A stretch of 64,000 nucleotides of DNA from Amycolatopsis sp. CA-128772 (GCF_002904295.1 NZ_PPHG01000014.1:169628-233627); one strand, 5' to 3'; shown: positions 25,401-34,454, counted from the stretch's first letter. Made by a program: numbers and translations. Notes: a model not told the origin generated them from the letters alone.

Positions 25401-25691
25401 GTGCTCGACGGCCGCGGCGACCGCGGCGGCGAAGCCGGTGTCACCCGGCAGCGTGATGACGCCGGAGAGCACGGGAGAAGAATCCGGGCCCGGGTCGGCG
25501 ACGGCGTCGGCGAGCAGCCGCGGGGTCGCGTCGGTGGAGCCGGTGTCGACGGCGAGCACGTACCGGGGCCGTACCGTGCTGCGGCGCAACGAGGAAAGGG
25601 CCAGCGGCAGCCAGGTTTCACCGTTGTGACAGACCACAATGGCCAGAACGGGGGCGGTGCGCGGGACGGGCGGCGCGGCGGTGCGGGGCAA
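22404..25691 (-). CDS. Large membrane glycosyltransferase, GT2 type
   Basis: A 1095-residue protein. Residues about 15-300 form a family 2 glycosyltransferase: LAIVVCHNGETWLPLAL, YVLAVDTGSTDATPRLL, the acidic WLWLLHDDCAPERD, and LREDLDFGWRANAAGGMV. Then follow about twelve membrane segments between residues 430 and 860 and a C-terminal extracytoplasmic domain with a final helix near 1060. The layout fits a polyprenyl-phosphate-linked sugar transferase of the cell envelope; acceptor and sugar are unknown. It starts 329 bases downstream of whiB2, after a terminator. Three tet-operator-like palindromes written in rare codons lie inside the gene at codons 524, 554 and 628. Confidence 0.85.
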   Translation of the reverse strand: MPRTAAPPVPRTAPVLAIVVCHNGETWLPLALSSLRRSTVRPRYVLAVDTGSTDATPRLLADAVADPGPDSSPVLSGVITLPGDTGFAAAVAAAVEHATERWGDDPGSWLWLLHDDCAPERDCLEQLLDVATKTPSATVLGPLGIDWTDPRLIVEAGLSTDASGHRQQIAATGEDPVEVLAVPSAGSLVRRDAWDTLGGFDPGFPLLREDLDFGWRANAAGGMVLSVPVARVRHARALTTGRRPADALPGPLPAANRAHGLRVFLVNCSPFSFWLGMIRLPLLSVLRALAFVLLRRTGEARAEFAAAGYLLSGRGGLRAARDRRRRNPRPGTVRGLFTGRGTRLRNAVRAGVVGLVRRGVENEVALGRVPETVETESAWVTPEALDARENRPVGPDALPAGALRGLSARGSGLRKPGTLVAVALPETPAPVAEDTPEAPEPEPELVFVEVNRRRVLAATVFAPPVVLLVVLTALGLVVNRARLGLDLFGGKLLPVAGLGELWSSYLVPWHAIAGGTGAPAAASLPVIGTLGAVFAPLGGPPALVAILLIGDIPLSAIGAYVATRRLRVRRWVRAVVAATYAVLPAATAGVAQGRLDVVVVHLVLPLVAAGIAGLLVHADTRWLHVSALSAIGMALLGAFSPLAHALALAGLLVGFVVLPAPTGLARRIASVGIVVLLPLALLLPWPTVLLRHPELLVQGLGGAAAAVSGTDLAGLDPGGPGAWPIGVAVIAAALVAVVVRPTKLAAGGLALAALGGGGLVLVRLVTAVPMQGGAPAHGYAGVPLLIVGAGLLWVVLGSWQRGGSAGVPATWLPQVFAVAGVAVFLALAAGAVLVGSQGPLRAGERPSLAPEVAAELAVSGRSVLDVAPDATRQIGGRLPHYGDDELAPTPGTPARLAAWRHDLGQGDAAAVQRVLAAAAAAGVEYVVLPPGVDPQAYLPLAKDLLSVAAPTSDGRAVLRLLPPAGQVILISPEQAKAAVTGGGAPGNAPGVAPVRADLPDVRVRVSDGPTGRLLVLAAEQEAGWKAAVAGKPVPIVPAWGHQVAVSVPPASSEVTVEYPGTERNLLLLAQLAAVLFTLLTAVPPRRRPETVGGGR
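23795..23813. other. tet-operator-like palindrome inside the glycosyltransferase gene (site 1)
   Basis: TCCCTATCGCTGATAGAGC matches the tetO2 operator at 16 of 19 positions, with the perfect half-sites CTATC / GATAG around three bases. On the coding strand it reads CTA TCA GCG ATA GGG (Leu-Ser-Ala-Ile-Gly, codons 628-632), three of which are very rare codons in this DNA. Confidence 0.7.
24017..24035. other. tet-operator-like palindrome inside the glycosyltransferase gene (site 2)
   Basis: CCCCTATCGCTGATAGAGG has the same CTATC-GCT-GATAG core as site 1, centred 222 bases away in the same codon phase. It encodes the same Leu-Ser-Ala-Ile-Gly with the same five codons (554-558). Confidence 0.7.
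24107..24125. other. tet-operator-like palindrome inside the glycosyltransferase gene (site 3)
   Basis: On the minus strand this reads TCCCTACCAGTGATAGGGA, matching tetO2 at 17 of 19 positions. It is centred 90 bases from site 2, again in phase, and encodes Leu-Pro-Val-Ile-Gly (codons 524-528) through CTA CCA GTG ATA GGG. Confidence 0.7.
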
Positions 25692-25784
25692 CGAACGCTC
25701 CAGATCAGGCGGCAGTCGGTCCGGCCACCCTACGGCCCCGGTCCGTCACCCGATGGTGAACCCACGCCGTCCCGCCAAAAGAGA

Positions 25785-25816
25785 AATCGCCGGTGACGCA
25801 AGCATCACCGACGATT
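25785..25816. terminator. Bidirectional terminator-like hairpin between whiB2 and the glycosyltransferase gene
   Basis: Stem AATCGCCGGTGA / TCACCGACGATT (one mismatch in 12), flanked by an A-rich run on the left and TTTT on the right. On the minus strand it ends in TTTCTCTTTT, so it can end the whiB2 transcript ahead of the glycosyltransferase gene. Confidence 0.7.
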
Positions 25817-25845
25817 TTCACAGCGACCAAGACCCGATCCCGACC

Positions 25846-25956
25846 CATCCACGCCCAGCCGAGCATCCACGCAGACCCGAGCCTTCCACGCAGGCCCGAC
25901 CCGGCGGGGGGTCCGGGGGCGTGCCCCCGGGCGGGGTCTGGGGGTTGCACCCCCAG
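25846..25956. repeat. Three 18-bp tandem units followed by twin G-rich hairpins
   Basis: CATCCACGCCCAGCCGAG (25846), CATCCACGCAGACCCGAG (25864) and CCTTCCACGCAGGCCCGA (25882) are tandem 18-base units. Then come two perfect hairpins: CCGGGGGC / GCCCCCGG (25913-25930, two-base loop) and CTGGGGGT / ACCCCCAG (25938-25956, three-base loop). The whole lies in the 329-base spacer just past the whiB2 stop. It may be a REP-like element or assist transcript ending; no gene is visible in this spacer. Confidence 0.65.
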
Positions 25957-26020
25957 AAGACACCTGAAGCGCGAGCGTGGTTCGCGCTTTCCGCGAACAC
26001 ACCTCGCCCCTCGAACCGCT

Positions 26021-26347
26021 TCAGACGGCTCGTTTCTTCAGCTTGCGGCGCTCCCGCTCGGACAGACCGCCCCAGATGCCGAAGCGTTCGTCGTGGGCCA
26101 GTGCGTACTCAAGGCACTCGTCCTTGACCTCGCAGCCCAGGCAGATCCGCTTGGCTTCCCTGGTGGAGCCGCCCTTCTCGGGGAAGAACGCCTCCGGGTC
26201 CGTCTGCGCGCACAGGGCGCGTTCCTGCCAATCCTGCTCTTCTTCGGTGGCATCGATGAGCTCGGTGAGATCTCCCAGAGCCTGCTCCGGGATCTCGCCC
26301 CAACTCATGACGTGCCCCCATTCCTTCCCATCGGCTTCCAACCGCAC
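26021..26347 (-). CDS. whiB2: WhiB2-type iron-sulfur transcriptional regulator
   Basis: A WhiB-family regulator of about 108 residues needed for septation or sporulation in relatives (WhiB of Streptomyces, WhmD/WhiB2 of mycobacteria). Four conserved Cys that hold the [4Fe-4S] cluster are present in ERALCAQTDPE and RICLGCEVKDECLEYAL, followed by the turn FGIWGGLSERERR and the basic DNA-contact tail RKLKKRAV. FFPEKGGSTREAK is diagnostic of the WhiB2 branch. GTG at 26347 has GAGGAGG five to six bases before it; ATG at 26308 (95 residues) is a good alternative. It is divergent from the site-2 protease gene across 210 bases. The spacer contains TACACCCGTGTA, a short palindrome that could be a regulator site. 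Confidence 0.92.
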   Translation of the reverse strand: MRLEADGKEWGHVMSWGEIPEQALGDLTELIDATEEEQDWQERALCAQTDPEAFFPEKGGSTREAKRICLGCEVKDECLEYALAHDERFGIWGGLSERERRKLKKRAV

Positions 26348-26557
26348 GTCCGCCTCCTCGCTCCCTAGCACTCCCCAGGCTGGCGGTGGTGAAACGACAC
26401 TCGCCGTCCCCTCTCGGCGGCGAATGACATCACTGTGATTACACCCGTGTAGTGCGGTCAGGTCAAGCGGAGTAGCGAGTTCGGGGGACGTTCCGGCCCG
26501 ATCGCGCAAGGGGACACGCCGGTAACTTCACACCGGGCATACGGAAGACTGGAGCAC

Positions 26558-27334
26558 GTGCAGAAGTCAGCAGTGCGCCCCAGCCCGGTCTTCCTCGGCA
26601 TCCTCGCGCTCACCGTCGCCGGCGGTGTGATGGCCGCGTTCGGCTACGTCGACCCGTACTTCGTCCGAGATCACGACACGCTGGCCGTGGCCGGTGTGGT
26701 GATCTTCGTCGCCGCCGGCTGGGTGGCGTCGCTGACGCTGCACGAGTTCGGGCACGCGATGGTCGCCTACCGCGGAGGCGACTACAGCGTCGCCCACAAG
26801 GGTTACCTGAACCTCGACGTCCGGCGGTACACCGATCCCGTCCTGTCGATCGTGCTCCCGCTGATCTTCCTGTTCATCGGCGGCATCCCGCTGCCGGGTG
26901 GCGCGGTCTGGATCAACCGGGGTGCGCTGCGCTCGCGGGGGACGTCGTCGTGGGTGTCGCTGGCCGGCCCGCTCAGCAACCTGGCCGTCGGCGCGGCGCT
27001 GTGCCTGGTGGTCGCGCTGATCCCGATGGCGCCCGGCCTGGTGATCGCGATGTCGTTCCTCGCGTTGCTGCAGGTCGTGACGTTCCTCCTGAACATCCTG
27101 CCGATCCCGGGCCTCGACGGCTGGGGCGCGATCGAGCCGTACCTGCCGCCGCAGGCGCGCGCGTTCGGCGCGCAGGTTCGCCCGTGGGCGCCGATGATCC
27201 TGTTCGCGATCCTCTGGCTGTTCCCGCCGGCGAACGCCGCGCTGTGGGACGGCGCCGGCTGGATCTTCGACGCGCTGGGCGGCTATTCCGGCGCCGAGAG
27301 CGGGTTCTTCCTCTTCCAGTTCTGGAAGTACTGA
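26558..27334 (+). CDS. Site-2 protease family (M50) membrane metalloprotease
   Basis: A 258-residue integral membrane protein with about six hydrophobic helices. The zinc motif HEFGH lies near residue 63 in SLTLHEFGHAMVAY, and the second metal-ligand motif appears as LLNILPIPGLDGWGAI near residue 190 (NxxPxPxLDG). This is the rhomboid-unlike intramembrane protease fold of M50, which cuts membrane-anchored anti-sigma factors or other single-pass proteins. It lacks a PDZ domain, like the short S2P-like group. The GTG start has GGAG upstream. It is divergent from whiB2, and a shared terminator follows. Substrate unknown. Confidence 0.9.
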   Translation: MQKSAVRPSPVFLGILALTVAGGVMAAFGYVDPYFVRDHDTLAVAGVVIFVAAGWVASLTLHEFGHAMVAYRGGDYSVAHKGYLNLDVRRYTDPVLSIVLPLIFLFIGGIPLPGGAVWINRGALRSRGTSSWVSLAGPLSNLAVGAALCLVVALIPMAPGLVIAMSFLALLQVVTFLLNILPIPGLDGWGAIEPYLPPQARAFGAQVRPWAPMILFAILWLFPPANAALWDGAGWIFDALGGYSGAESGFFLFQFWKY

Positions 27335-27343
27335 GGTTTGAAC

Positions 27344-27378
27344 CGGGCACCGCGCGGGAATGATCAGCGCGGTGCCCG
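27344..27378. terminator. Shared terminator between convergent genes
   Basis: Perfect 12-bp stem CGGGCACCGCGC / GCGCGGTGCCCG with an 11-base loop, in the 47-base spacer between the site-2 protease gene and the end of the mshB operon. No T run is present. Confidence 0.65.
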
Positions 27379-27381
27379 CGG

Positions 27382-28158
27382 TCAGCGGCGCTCGGTCAGC
27401 CAGACGTGCGCGCGCTTCCAGACCACCCGCAGGCCCGAGCGCTCCCCCAGGTAGTCGCCCGCCGCGCCGACGACCGGGAGCATGCCGAGCGCGCGGTGGA
27501 ACAGGTTGCCGCGGGGGCGCTTCTCCAGCTCGCCCGTGATGCCCAGCAGGCCGCGGCCGAGGCGCCAGAGCGTGCGGCCCGCCGCCTTGACCGTCGCCTT
27601 TCCGTGCTTCTTCTCCGACGCCGTCAGTTCCTCGGTCAGGCGGGCGGCTTCGTCCGCCTCCGCCGCCTCGTCGTGATCCGCGTGCCGGCCCGCCGCGAGG
27701 TCGGCGTCGATCTCGCGCTCGAACAGCACCCACGCGATGAGGCGCACCCGCGTGCCGACGTCGGTGACGCCGTACTCGCCCGCGATCGCGCACAGCAGCA
27801 GCCCCTGCGACGCCGCGCCCAGGGTGTCCTGGACCGGGAGGCGGTCGGCCAGTGCGCCGCCGAGGCCCGGGATGGACGTCAGCAGCGCCGTGAAGCGGCC
27901 GACGCGGTTCATCCACCAGCTCGACCGGTCGTAGCCGGTCATCCGGGCCCACGCCGCCGTGCCGGGAACCTTCACCGACGTGACGCCGTGGATCAGCTTC
28001 GCCTTGAGCCCGGACTCGACCTCGGCGAGGTCGTCGGCCGCCCGGGCCTGCAGGCCGAACGGGTCGGACTCGCGCAGCGCGTCGAGCATCGGGCCGCACG
28101 CCCGCACGAACGGCCGCAGCACCGCCACGACCTGCCGGTCGGAGATCGCCTCAGCCAC
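27382..28158 (-). CDS. Conserved hypothetical protein of the mshB operon
   Basis: A 258-residue protein I do not recognise. The first part is helical with amphipathic segments (QVVAVLRPFVRACGPMLDAL). The middle has a Gly-rich, possibly membrane-associated section (LLTSIPGLGGALADRLPVQDTLG, read in two pieces), and charged helices follow (ADHDEAAEADEAARLTEEL). Its C-terminus is basic and Trp-containing. GTG at 28158 follows GGAAGGAGA and overlaps the preceding membrane-protein gene by eight bases, so it is translated from the mshB message. Being third in this operon suggests a link to thiol or envelope functions, but that is guilt by association. Confidence 0.65.
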   Translation of the reverse strand: MAEAISDRQVVAVLRPFVRACGPMLDALRESDPFGLQARAADDLAEVESGLKAKLIHGVTSVKVPGTAAWARMTGYDRSSWWMNRVGRFTALLTSIPGLGGALADRLPVQDTLGAASQGLLLCAIAGEYGVTDVGTRVRLIAWVLFEREIDADLAAGRHADHDEAAEADEAARLTEELTASEKKHGKATVKAAGRTLWRLGRGLLGITGELEKRPRGNLFHRALGMLPVVGAAGDYLGERSGLRVVWKRAHVWLTERR

Positions 28159-28543
28159 GTCCCGGTCTCCTTCCCACCGCCCGGCCCGGCCCGCCGCCGA
28201 GCACCATGGCGCCCGGCAGCGCACTCGCGCCGAGCAGCAGCAACGCCCGCCAGTCCTGGATCAGCACCAGGTCCCCACCCGGGCCCAGCAGGCCGACCCC
28301 GAACACGACGAGCACCCACACCGCGAGGGGTACCCAGGAAAGTCCCGGCCGCACCAGCTTCGCGGTGGTCCACACCAGCCACGGCGTCGTGACGGCGCCC
28401 ACGAGCACGGTCACCGGCACCGGGGCCGCGCCGATCCGCAGCGGCAGGAAGAACAGTTCCAGCAGCGCGAGCAGCACCGTGTCGACGGCGAGCAGCGCGA
28501 GCAGCAGGCCCTGCTCGAGCGTCAGCCGGTCGTCCACGGTCAC
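28151..28543 (-). CDS. Small four-helix membrane protein downstream of mshB
   Basis: A 130-residue hydrophobic protein with about four membrane helices (LLLALLAVDTVLLALLELFF, PVPVTVLVGAVTTPWLVW, PLAVWVLVVFGVGLL and ALLLLGASALPGAMVL). Its GTG at 28543 overlaps the mshB stop as GTGA, so it is coupled to mshB. A membrane protein of similar size follows mshB in mycobacteria (Rv1171). No catalytic motif is visible and the function is unknown. Its 3' end overlaps the next gene by eight bases. Confidence 0.75.
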   Translation of the reverse strand: MTVDDRLTLEQGLLLALLAVDTVLLALLELFFLPLRIGAAPVPVTVLVGAVTTPWLVWTTAKLVRPGLSWVPLAVWVLVVFGVGLLGPGGDLVLIQDWRALLLLGASALPGAMVLGGGPGRAVGRRPGRG

Positions 28544-29382
28544 AGCCCGCCGAACAGGTCGTGCTCCGCGCCTTCGGCCGGGCCGTGGGCGAGCACGAAG
28601 GAGTCCCGCGCGAGGATCGGCTGGGCGATCTCGTTGGTCAGCGCGAAGTACGGGACATCGCCGTCGACCACGGCCAGCTGGGTCGCGTGGGCGCGCAGGG
28701 CCGCCAGCTTCGCGGGCAGGTACGCGGCGACGTCGAGGACCGTCGTGATCTCTTCGTCCGGCGTCGTGGGCAGGTCGTCGTCCTCGGGCACGTCGAACAC
28801 CGGGTCGTCGGCGCGCAACGCGGCCAGCCCGGCACGCACCGCGCCGCGCGGCGCGACCGTGTGGAAGACGCGCTGCACCGACCCGGCCCGCGTCGCCGCC
28901 GCCATCGTGATGTCGTGGGCGCGGATGTGGTCGGGGTGGCCGTAGCCGCCGAAGGCGTCGTAGGTGACGACGACCTGCGGCTGGACCTCGTCGAGCAGCT
29001 CCCCCAGCTGCGCGGCCTGCTCGGCCACGGAACCGCCGGTGAACGCCCGCGGGTGCGACGCCGACGGCGTGCCCGCCATGCCCGAATCGCGCCAGCGGCC
29101 GAGCCCGCCCAGATAACGATGCCGTGACACCCCCAGCGCGGCGCACGCGGCCATCAGCTCGTGGACGCGGTAGCCGCCCAGCTGGTCGGCGGTGTGGGCG
29201 CGCAGGCCCTCCAGCTCGCCGAGGTCGGCCATCACCTCGCCCTCCTCACCGAGCGTGCAGGTCACCACGGTCACCTCGGCCCCTTCGGCGGCGTATCGTG
29301 CGATCGAGGCGCCGGTGGTGATGCTTTCGTCGTCGGGATGGGCGTGGACGAACAGCAGCCTGCGCGATACCGGGGAGATCAC
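28540..29382 (-). CDS. mshB: N-acetyl-glucosaminyl-inositol deacetylase of mycothiol synthesis
   Basis: A 280-residue zinc deacetylase that removes acetate from GlcNAc-inositol, the second step of mycothiol, the main low-molecular-weight thiol of actinobacteria. The metal-binding AHPDDESITTGA lies close to the N-terminus, and the second ligand motif is GYGHPDHIRAHD near residue 145. RYLGGLGRWRDSGM matches MshB rather than the mycothiol-conjugate amidase Mca. The length is right for MshB. GTG at 29382 is chosen to give the conserved SRRLLFVHAHPDDE start; the ribosome-binding site is weak. It heads a three-gene operon and is divergent from the oligopeptide ATPase gene. Confidence 0.93.
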   Translation of the reverse strand: MISPVSRRLLFVHAHPDDESITTGASIARYAAEGAEVTVVTCTLGEEGEVMADLGELEGLRAHTADQLGGYRVHELMAACAALGVSRHRYLGGLGRWRDSGMAGTPSASHPRAFTGGSVAEQAAQLGELLDEVQPQVVVTYDAFGGYGHPDHIRAHDITMAAATRAGSVQRVFHTVAPRGAVRAGLAALRADDPVFDVPEDDDLPTTPDEEITTVLDVAAYLPAKLAALRAHATQLAVVDGDVPYFALTNEIAQPILARDSFVLAHGPAEGAEHDLFGGL

Positions 29383-29494
29383 GGGTTGAGCGTAATTCCC
29401 GTGCTCCGACCTTCGTCGGGGACACCCTCGGTTATCCTCGCGCGAGTCGCGACCGCCGCGTCGTGACCGTCTGTACCCCCACGAAGGGCATCTG

Positions 29495-31276
<1,782 letters not shown>

Positions 31277-31290
31277 CGGACGAACGGCGA

Positions 31291-31321
31291 AGGGCCCGCA
31301 CTCCGCTGGGGTGCGGGCCCT
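31291..31321 (+). terminator. Rho-independent-like terminator of the oligopeptide ATPase gene
   Basis: Perfect 11-bp stem AGGGCCCGCAC / GTGCGGGCCCT with a nine-base loop, 14 bases past the stop codon. No strong T run follows. Confidence 0.75.
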
Positions 31322-31334
31322 CCGTCGTGTCTGA

Positions 31335-31400
31335 AGGGTCATCACACGCGATCAGGCGGCCATCTCGCGTGATCGGAGGGTCGACACGCGTGATCGCGCA
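31335..31400. repeat. Short 21-bp period array (array 3)
   Basis: Three units, GGTCATCACACGCGATCAGGC, then GGCCATCTCGCGTGATCGG.., then GGTCGACACGCGTGATCGCGC, place the base before ATC at 31350, 31371 and 31392, exactly 21 apart. The unit clearly belongs to the family of arrays 1 and 2. It fills the space between the ATPase terminator and the stop of the opposing permease gene. Confidence 0.75.
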
Positions 31401-31404
31401 GGCA

Positions 31405-32421
31405 TCAGCCGACGCGGATGCGGGGGTCCAGGATGCCGTACAGGAGGTCGGCGATCAGGTTGGCGATCACCACGCTGGCCGCGATCACCACCAGCCAGCC
31501 CATCAGGACCTGGGGGTCGTTCTTGTTGACCGCCTCCACCAGCAGGGTGCCCATGCCGTGCCAGTTGAACACCGTCTCCGTGATGATCGCGCCCGTGACC
31601 GTGGCGCCGAAGTTGACCGAAAACAGCGTCATCACCGGGATCAGGGCGTTGCGGAACGCGTGGCGCCAGATCACGCGGCTGTTCGACACGCCCTTGGCGC
31701 GCGCGGTGCGCACGTAGTCCGCGTTCAGGACCTCCAGCATCGACGCCCGCTGGAAGCGGCTGTACGCGGCGAACGTGATCGCCATGATCGACAGCGTCGG
31801 CAGGAGGAACGCGCCGACGTACTTCGCGAGGGCGTCGCCGACTCCGGTGGCCGAGAGGCTCTCCGGGCTCGTCGTGCGCAGCCACGGGTCGCCGAGGACG
31901 TCGGACAGGCCCAGGTCGCGGACCCAGATGTTGGCGCGGATCGCGTAGCCCTTGAGGACGATCGCCACGCAGAAGATCGGCATCGAGAACATCAGGAACG
32001 CCAGCGTCGTCGCCAGGTAGTCCCAGATCGAGTACTGCCGGACCGCGGCGAGGACACCCACCAGGACGCCGAAGAACAGGGCCAGCACCGAGGCCGTCAG
32101 CACCAGCTCCAGCGTCACCCGGAACGCCGCCATCACCTTCGGCTGGACCGGGGCGAACGCGTTGCCCTGGGCGATCGAGATGCCCCAGTCACCGGTCAGG
32201 AAGTGCCCGAGCCAGCTGAAGTAGCGGGCGACGACGCTCTGGTCCAGGCCGAGCTTGTGCTCGGTCTCGGCGATGGCCGCCGCGCTGATCCCCGGTTTGC
32301 TGCGGATCTCGCCGAGCGGGTCGCCGGTGTTGGCCACCATGACGAAGCAGAGGAACGTGCCGACCAGCAGGACCGGGATGGAGATGACCAGCCGGCGGAA
32401 CACGTAGAGCACGAGATTCAT
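31405..32421 (-). CDS. Oligopeptide ABC transporter permease, OppB/DppB type (copy 2)
   Basis: A 338-residue permease with six membrane helices. The N-terminal RRLVISIPVLLVGTFLCFVM and the cytoplasmic EAA-like loop (ADYVRTARAKGVSNSRVIWR) are typical of DppB/OppB subunits. It ends in LLYGILDPRIRVG. It is very similar over its whole length to the permease encoded at 33423-34454, including the unusual GDWGISIAQGNAFAP and RDLGLSDVLGDPWLRTTSP stretches. ATG at 32421. It lies about 80 bases downstream of the OppC gene, so it is the last gene of the binding protein-B-C-B' series. Whether both B copies join one complex or alternate is unknown. Confidence 0.92.
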   Translation of the reverse strand: MNLVLYVFRRLVISIPVLLVGTFLCFVMVANTGDPLGEIRSKPGISAAAIAETEHKLGLDQSVVARYFSWLGHFLTGDWGISIAQGNAFAPVQPKVMAAFRVTLELVLTASVLALFFGVLVGVLAAVRQYSIWDYLATTLAFLMFSMPIFCVAIVLKGYAIRANIWVRDLGLSDVLGDPWLRTTSPESLSATGVGDALAKYVGAFLLPTLSIMAITFAAYSRFQRASMLEVLNADYVRTARAKGVSNSRVIWRHAFRNALIPVMTLFSVNFGATVTGAIITETVFNWHGMGTLLVEAVNKNDPQVLMGWLVVIAASVVIANLIADLLYGILDPRIRVG

Positions 32422-32500
32422 CCGAAACCCCCAGGTCCGGCGATCCCTCGCGAAAACGGACGCGGGGGCGACCGGAACCGGTCACCCCCGCGTCGTGCGT

Positions 32501-33430
32501 TCAGGCCTTCATTCTCCGCTGACGCGGGTCGAAGGCGTCGCGGAGACCGTCACCGATGAAGTTGATCGTCAGTGAAATCAGCACGAGCACGACGAACGGC
32601 CCGAAGAACAGCGCCGGCCGCGTCTGCAGCTGGGCGTAGTTCTCCAGGATGACGCGGCCGAGCGAGGTGTCCGGCAGCTGGACACCGAGGCCGATGAACG
32701 ACAGCGCGGCTTCCGCCAGCACGGCCTGCGCGACCGCGAGGGTCGCGTTGACCGTGATGCTGCCGACCATGTTCGGCACCAGGTGCTTGAAGATGATCCG
32801 GAACGTCCCGGCGCCCGAAGCGCGCGCCGCGTCGACGAACTCGCGCTGGGACAGCGACATCGCCTCGGCGCGGGTGATCCGGGCGATCTGCATCCAGCCG
32901 AACGCCGCCAGCACCAGCGCGACGATATACCAGGAACCACCGCCGAACACCTTGGCGAGGATGGCCGCCGCGGCGATCTGCGGGATGATCAGGAACAGGT
33001 CCGTCACCCGGGAGATCGCCGAGTCGGAGAACCCGCGCAGGTAGCCGGCGACCGCGCCGAACACGACGCCGATCACGGTGGCCAGGATCGACACCGTGAG
33101 CGCGATGAGCAGCGAGTACTGCGTGCCGCGCAGCACCTGCGACACCATGTCCTTGCCCACCTGCGTCGTCCCGAGCGGGAAGTCGGCGTTGGGCTTGGCG
33201 AACGACGGGAACGAGCTGTCCTGGTAGCCGTGCTTCCAGAAGATCGGCATCAGGATGCTGACCAGCACGATCAGGAGCAGCACGGCCGTCGACGCCATCG
33301 CCAGCTTGTGGTGCAGGAACTTGCGCAGGACCAGCTTGCCCTGGCTCCGCGGCTCGGGCAGCGCGTCCGGGGGCAGCGTGCCCTCGGCCGAAGCGGTTTC
33401 GCTCGCGAGAAGAGAGTTCAAGTCAGCCAA
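32501..33430 (-). CDS. Oligopeptide ABC transporter permease, OppC/DppC type
   Basis: A 309-residue permease with a long cytoplasmic N-terminus, a first helix (AMASTAVLLLIVLVSILMP), an external loop containing HGYQDSSFPSFAKPNADFPLG (read as two pieces) and five further helices. The EAA loop reads REFVDAARASGAGTFRIIFK. TDxx-GRD is replaced by TTQVGKDMVSQVLRG, a normal DppC variation. The start overlaps the upstream OppB-type gene by eight bases, so the two are coupled. It is the only C-type permease in the cluster and so must pair with one or both OppB-type copies. Confidence 0.92.
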   Translation of the reverse strand: MADLNSLLASETASAEGTLPPDALPEPRSQGKLVLRKFLHHKLAMASTAVLLLIVLVSILMPIFWKHGYQDSSFPSFAKPNADFPLGTTQVGKDMVSQVLRGTQYSLLIALTVSILATVIGVVFGAVAGYLRGFSDSAISRVTDLFLIIPQIAAAAILAKVFGGGSWYIVALVLAAFGWMQIARITRAEAMSLSQREFVDAARASGAGTFRIIFKHLVPNMVGSITVNATLAVAQAVLAEAALSFIGLGVQLPDTSLGRVILENYAQLQTRPALFFGPFVVLVLISLTINFIGDGLRDAFDPRQRRMKA

Positions 33431-34454
33431 CGCGAATCCTCGGGTCCAGGATGCCGTACATCAGGTCGGCGATCAGGTTGGCGACGATGACACTGCTGGC
33501 GATCACCACGAGCCAACCCATCATCACCTGAGTGTCGTTCTTCGTGACGGCTTCCACCAGCAATGTGCCCATACCGTGCCAGTTGAACACCGTCTCGGTG
33601 ATGATCGCGCCGGCCAGCACCGAGCCGAAGTTGACCGAGAACAGCGTCGACACCGGGATCAGGGCGTTGCGGAAGGCGTGCCGGAAGATGACCCGGCCGT
33701 TGGCCAGGCCCTTGGCCCGCGCGGTGCGCACGTAGTCCGAGTTCATCACCTCGAGCATCGAGGCGCGCTGGAACCGGCTGTACGCGGCGAAGCTGATCGC
33801 CATGATCGACAGCGTCGGCAGCAGGTACGCGCCGATCGTGCTGGTGATGAAGTCGCCGACGCCGTCGGTGCGCAGCTGCTCCGGGCTGGTGGTGCGCAGC
33901 CACGGGTTGCCCAGGACGTCGGACAGGCCGAGGTCGCGGACCCAGCCGTTGATCTCGATCGCGTAGCGCTTCAGCACGATCGCGACGCAGAAGATCGGCA
34001 TCGAGAAGAGCAGGAAGGCGAGGGTGGTCGCGAGGTAGTCGATGATCGAGTACTGCTTCACGGCGGCCAGCACGCCGACGATGATGCCGATGATCAGCGC
34101 GAGGATCTCGGCGCCGACGACCAGCTTCAGGGTGACGCCGAAGGCGGCCATGACCTTGGGGGCGACCGGCGCGAGGGCGTTGCCCTGCGCGATGGAGATG
34201 CCCCAGTTCCCGCTCAGGAAGTCACCGAGCCACGTGAAGTAGCGGGGCACGATGCCCTGGTCGAGACCGAGCTTGGCGGCCGTCGCGGCCAGCGCTTCCT
34301 TGCTGATCGTCGGGTTCTGCCGCAGCTCGCCCAGCGGGTCACCGGTGCCGGCGACCATGACGAAACACAAGAAAGTCCCGACCAGCAGGACGGGAATCGA
34401 TATCGCCAGACGGCGAAGGATGTAGATCACCAGGTTCAACGAACTGCTCCTCAT
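33423..34454 (-). CDS. Oligopeptide ABC transporter permease, OppB/DppB type (copy 1)
   Basis: A 343-residue permease (338 if the later start is used) with six helices, the EAA-like loop SDYVRTARAKGLANGRVIFR and the same C-terminal DPRIRVG as copy 2. I estimate well over half of all residues are identical between the copies. ATG at 34454 has no ribosome-binding site; a TTG at 34439 is preceded by GAGGAG at about seven bases and lines up with the start of copy 2, so it may be the real start. It follows the binding-protein gene by about 170 bases and overlaps OppC by eight. Confidence 0.92.
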   Translation of the reverse strand: MRSSSLNLVIYILRRLAISIPVLLVGTFLCFVMVAGTGDPLGELRQNPTISKEALAATAAKLGLDQGIVPRYFTWLGDFLSGNWGISIAQGNALAPVAPKVMAAFGVTLKLVVGAEILALIIGIIVGVLAAVKQYSIIDYLATTLAFLLFSMPIFCVAIVLKRYAIEINGWVRDLGLSDVLGNPWLRTTSPEQLRTDGVGDFITSTIGAYLLPTLSIMAISFAAYSRFQRASMLEVMNSDYVRTARAKGLANGRVIFRHAFRNALIPVSTLFSVNFGSVLAGAIITETVFNWHGMGTLLVEAVTKNDTQVMMGWLVVIASSVIVANLIADLMYGILDPRIRVG

